40,271 bases of DNA, from NCBI GenBank assembly GCA_029263115.1, contig JAJCYC010000216.1, forward strand, positions 1 to 40,271, in the 5' to 3' direction. The stretch's first letter is position 1, and every line of letters begins with the position of its first letter. The position numbers and the translations under genes are program-made. Below are positions 39,812-40,271 of the stretch, piece after piece. Below the pieces are notes generated by a model. It made no database searches. It was not told where the DNA came from and saw nothing but the letters and a program-made list of their open reading frames with translations. This DNA comes from Pseudonocardia sp. GTDB taxonomy: Bacteria; Actinomycetota; Actinomycetes; Mycobacteriales; Pseudonocardiaceae.

Positions 39812-39953
39812 CGGCGGCTGGTACCGCACCGGTGACCTCGCCTCGATGGACGCCGACGGAAACCTGCGCATCGAGGGCCGGGACGAGTTCCCGTTGACCG
39901 CGTCCGGCAAGATCCGCGAGGATGTTCTGCGCCAGTCGCGCACCACCGGATGA
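39812..39953 (+). pseudogene. AMP-forming ligase remnant with internal deletion
   Basis: The frame reads [20 protein letters not shown] then [20 protein letters not shown] and ends at TGA 39951-39953. The first part is the A7 motif (YRTGD) and the second the A10 motif with the catalytic Lys of acyl-CoA synthetases. The 60-80 residues between them (A8 and the C-terminal domain core) are missing, as if joined by an internal deletion at EGR/DEF. The large N-terminal domain is also absent. It stops 32 bp before the next gene and may once have been co-transcribed with it. Confidence 0.7.
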
Positions 39954-39985
39954 CGGCCTCGGTCCGTCAGGGAGGTAGGTCGGGA

Positions 39986-40271
39986 ATGGACGGCGTGCAC
40001 GGGGGCACCCTGGCGGCGGACGCCTTGAAGCAGGCCGGGGTCGACATCGTCTTCACCCTGTCGGGCGGCCATATCTTCCCCCTCTACGACGGCTGCGTGG
40101 CGGCCGGTATCCGGTTGGTCGACACCCGCCATGAGCAGACCGCCGGGTTCGCCGCGGAGGGGTGGGCCAAGGTCACCCGCCGGCCTGGGGTCGCCGCCCT
40201 GACCGCCGGGCCGGGCGTGACCAACGGCGTGAGTGCCATCACCAGCGCGTATTTCTGCGGGTCGCCGGTGG
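39986..40271 (+). CDS. Thiamine-diphosphate enzyme (acetolactate-synthase-like), N-terminal part
   Basis: The first 95 residues are present and the gene runs off the right edge. [20 protein letters not shown] is the start of the pyrimidine-binding domain, [20 protein letters not shown] contains the catalytic Glu that activates thiamine diphosphate, and [20 protein letters not shown] is the following conserved loop. This fits the acetolactate synthase, oxalyl-CoA decarboxylase and related group; the exact substrate cannot be told from this part. ATG 39986 follows GGAGG (39971-39975) with a 10-nt spacer. Confidence 0.88.
   Translation, partial: MDGVHGGTLAADALKQAGVDIVFTLSGGHIFPLYDGCVAAGIRLVDTRHEQTAGFAAEGWAKVTRRPGVAALTAGPGVTNGVSAITSAYFCGSPV

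Noticed and set aside
1-40271. tRNA, rRNA, CRISPR arrays, insertion sequence transposases, integrase or attachment sites
   Set aside because: I saw no tRNA-like fold, no regular spacer-repeat array, and no transposase or integrase motif in any frame; the HNH/DUF222 gene is the only element-like gene.

Overview
This is a very GC-rich chromosomal segment of an actinomycete, most likely a member of the Pseudonocardiaceae. The evidence is the strong GC bias at third codon positions, actinobacteria-specific families (DUF2530, DUF3027, the sacsin-type ATPase protein, CspB with its C-terminal extension, DUF222/13E12 HNH proteins), frequent GTG starts, and many promoters in which a TANNNT -10 box lies 6-7 nt before the start codon, the layout of leaderless transcripts. 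The genus is an inference.

Positions 1-11000 hold a housekeeping and accessory block: an edge-truncated MFS gene with its MarR regulator, DUF2530, a secreted zinc metallopeptidase, a sacsin-like ATPase protein, DUF3027, a lipoprotein glutaminyl cyclase, an MFS protein with a proline-rich repeat tail, a response-regulator-like protein with a degenerate receiver, and a cold-shock protein. Decayed genes lie between them: an ECF sigma factor, an alpha/beta hydrolase and an acyl-CoA ligase. Positions 11000-23000 hold a subtilase, a winged-helix gene interrupted by TGA, a membrane protein, valyl-tRNA synthetase, an S41 peptidase gene with two apparent frameshifts, a LexA-box-controlled DUF222/HNH gene, a 1-Cys peroxiredoxin and a TetR regulator with palindromic operators.

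The most striking part is 23186-34853. A cassette of one OmpR-type response regulator divergent from three membrane-protein genes occurs twice in tandem: A at 23186-27148 and B at 28615-32488. Each cassette encodes a ~490-residue HTTM-like protein (P1), a ~170-190-residue single-TM protein (P2) and a ~290-residue HTTM protein (P3). A single histidine kinase lies between the copies, behind the B regulator. I found the same 16-bp direct-repeat element, GTCRG-N6-GTCRG with an 11-bp period, exactly 48 nt upstream of a TANNNT -10 box in front of four transcription units (P1 and P2 of both copies). In front of P1 in both copies, a short leaderless ORF ends in a TGA that overlaps the P1 start codon. 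The two regulators have almost identical recognition helices. This looks like one signalling system controlling a duplicated, uncharacterised HTTM membrane module, and copy B runs on into two CNNM/CorC-type transporter genes.

From 34900 to the right edge come a 2OG-Fe(II) oxygenase-like protein, a terminator hairpin, a sulfotransferase-like protein, the SelO pseudokinase-fold AMPylator, an intergenic region with two strong inverted repeats, a remnant of an AMP-forming ligase, and the start of a thiamine-diphosphate enzyme cut by the window edge.
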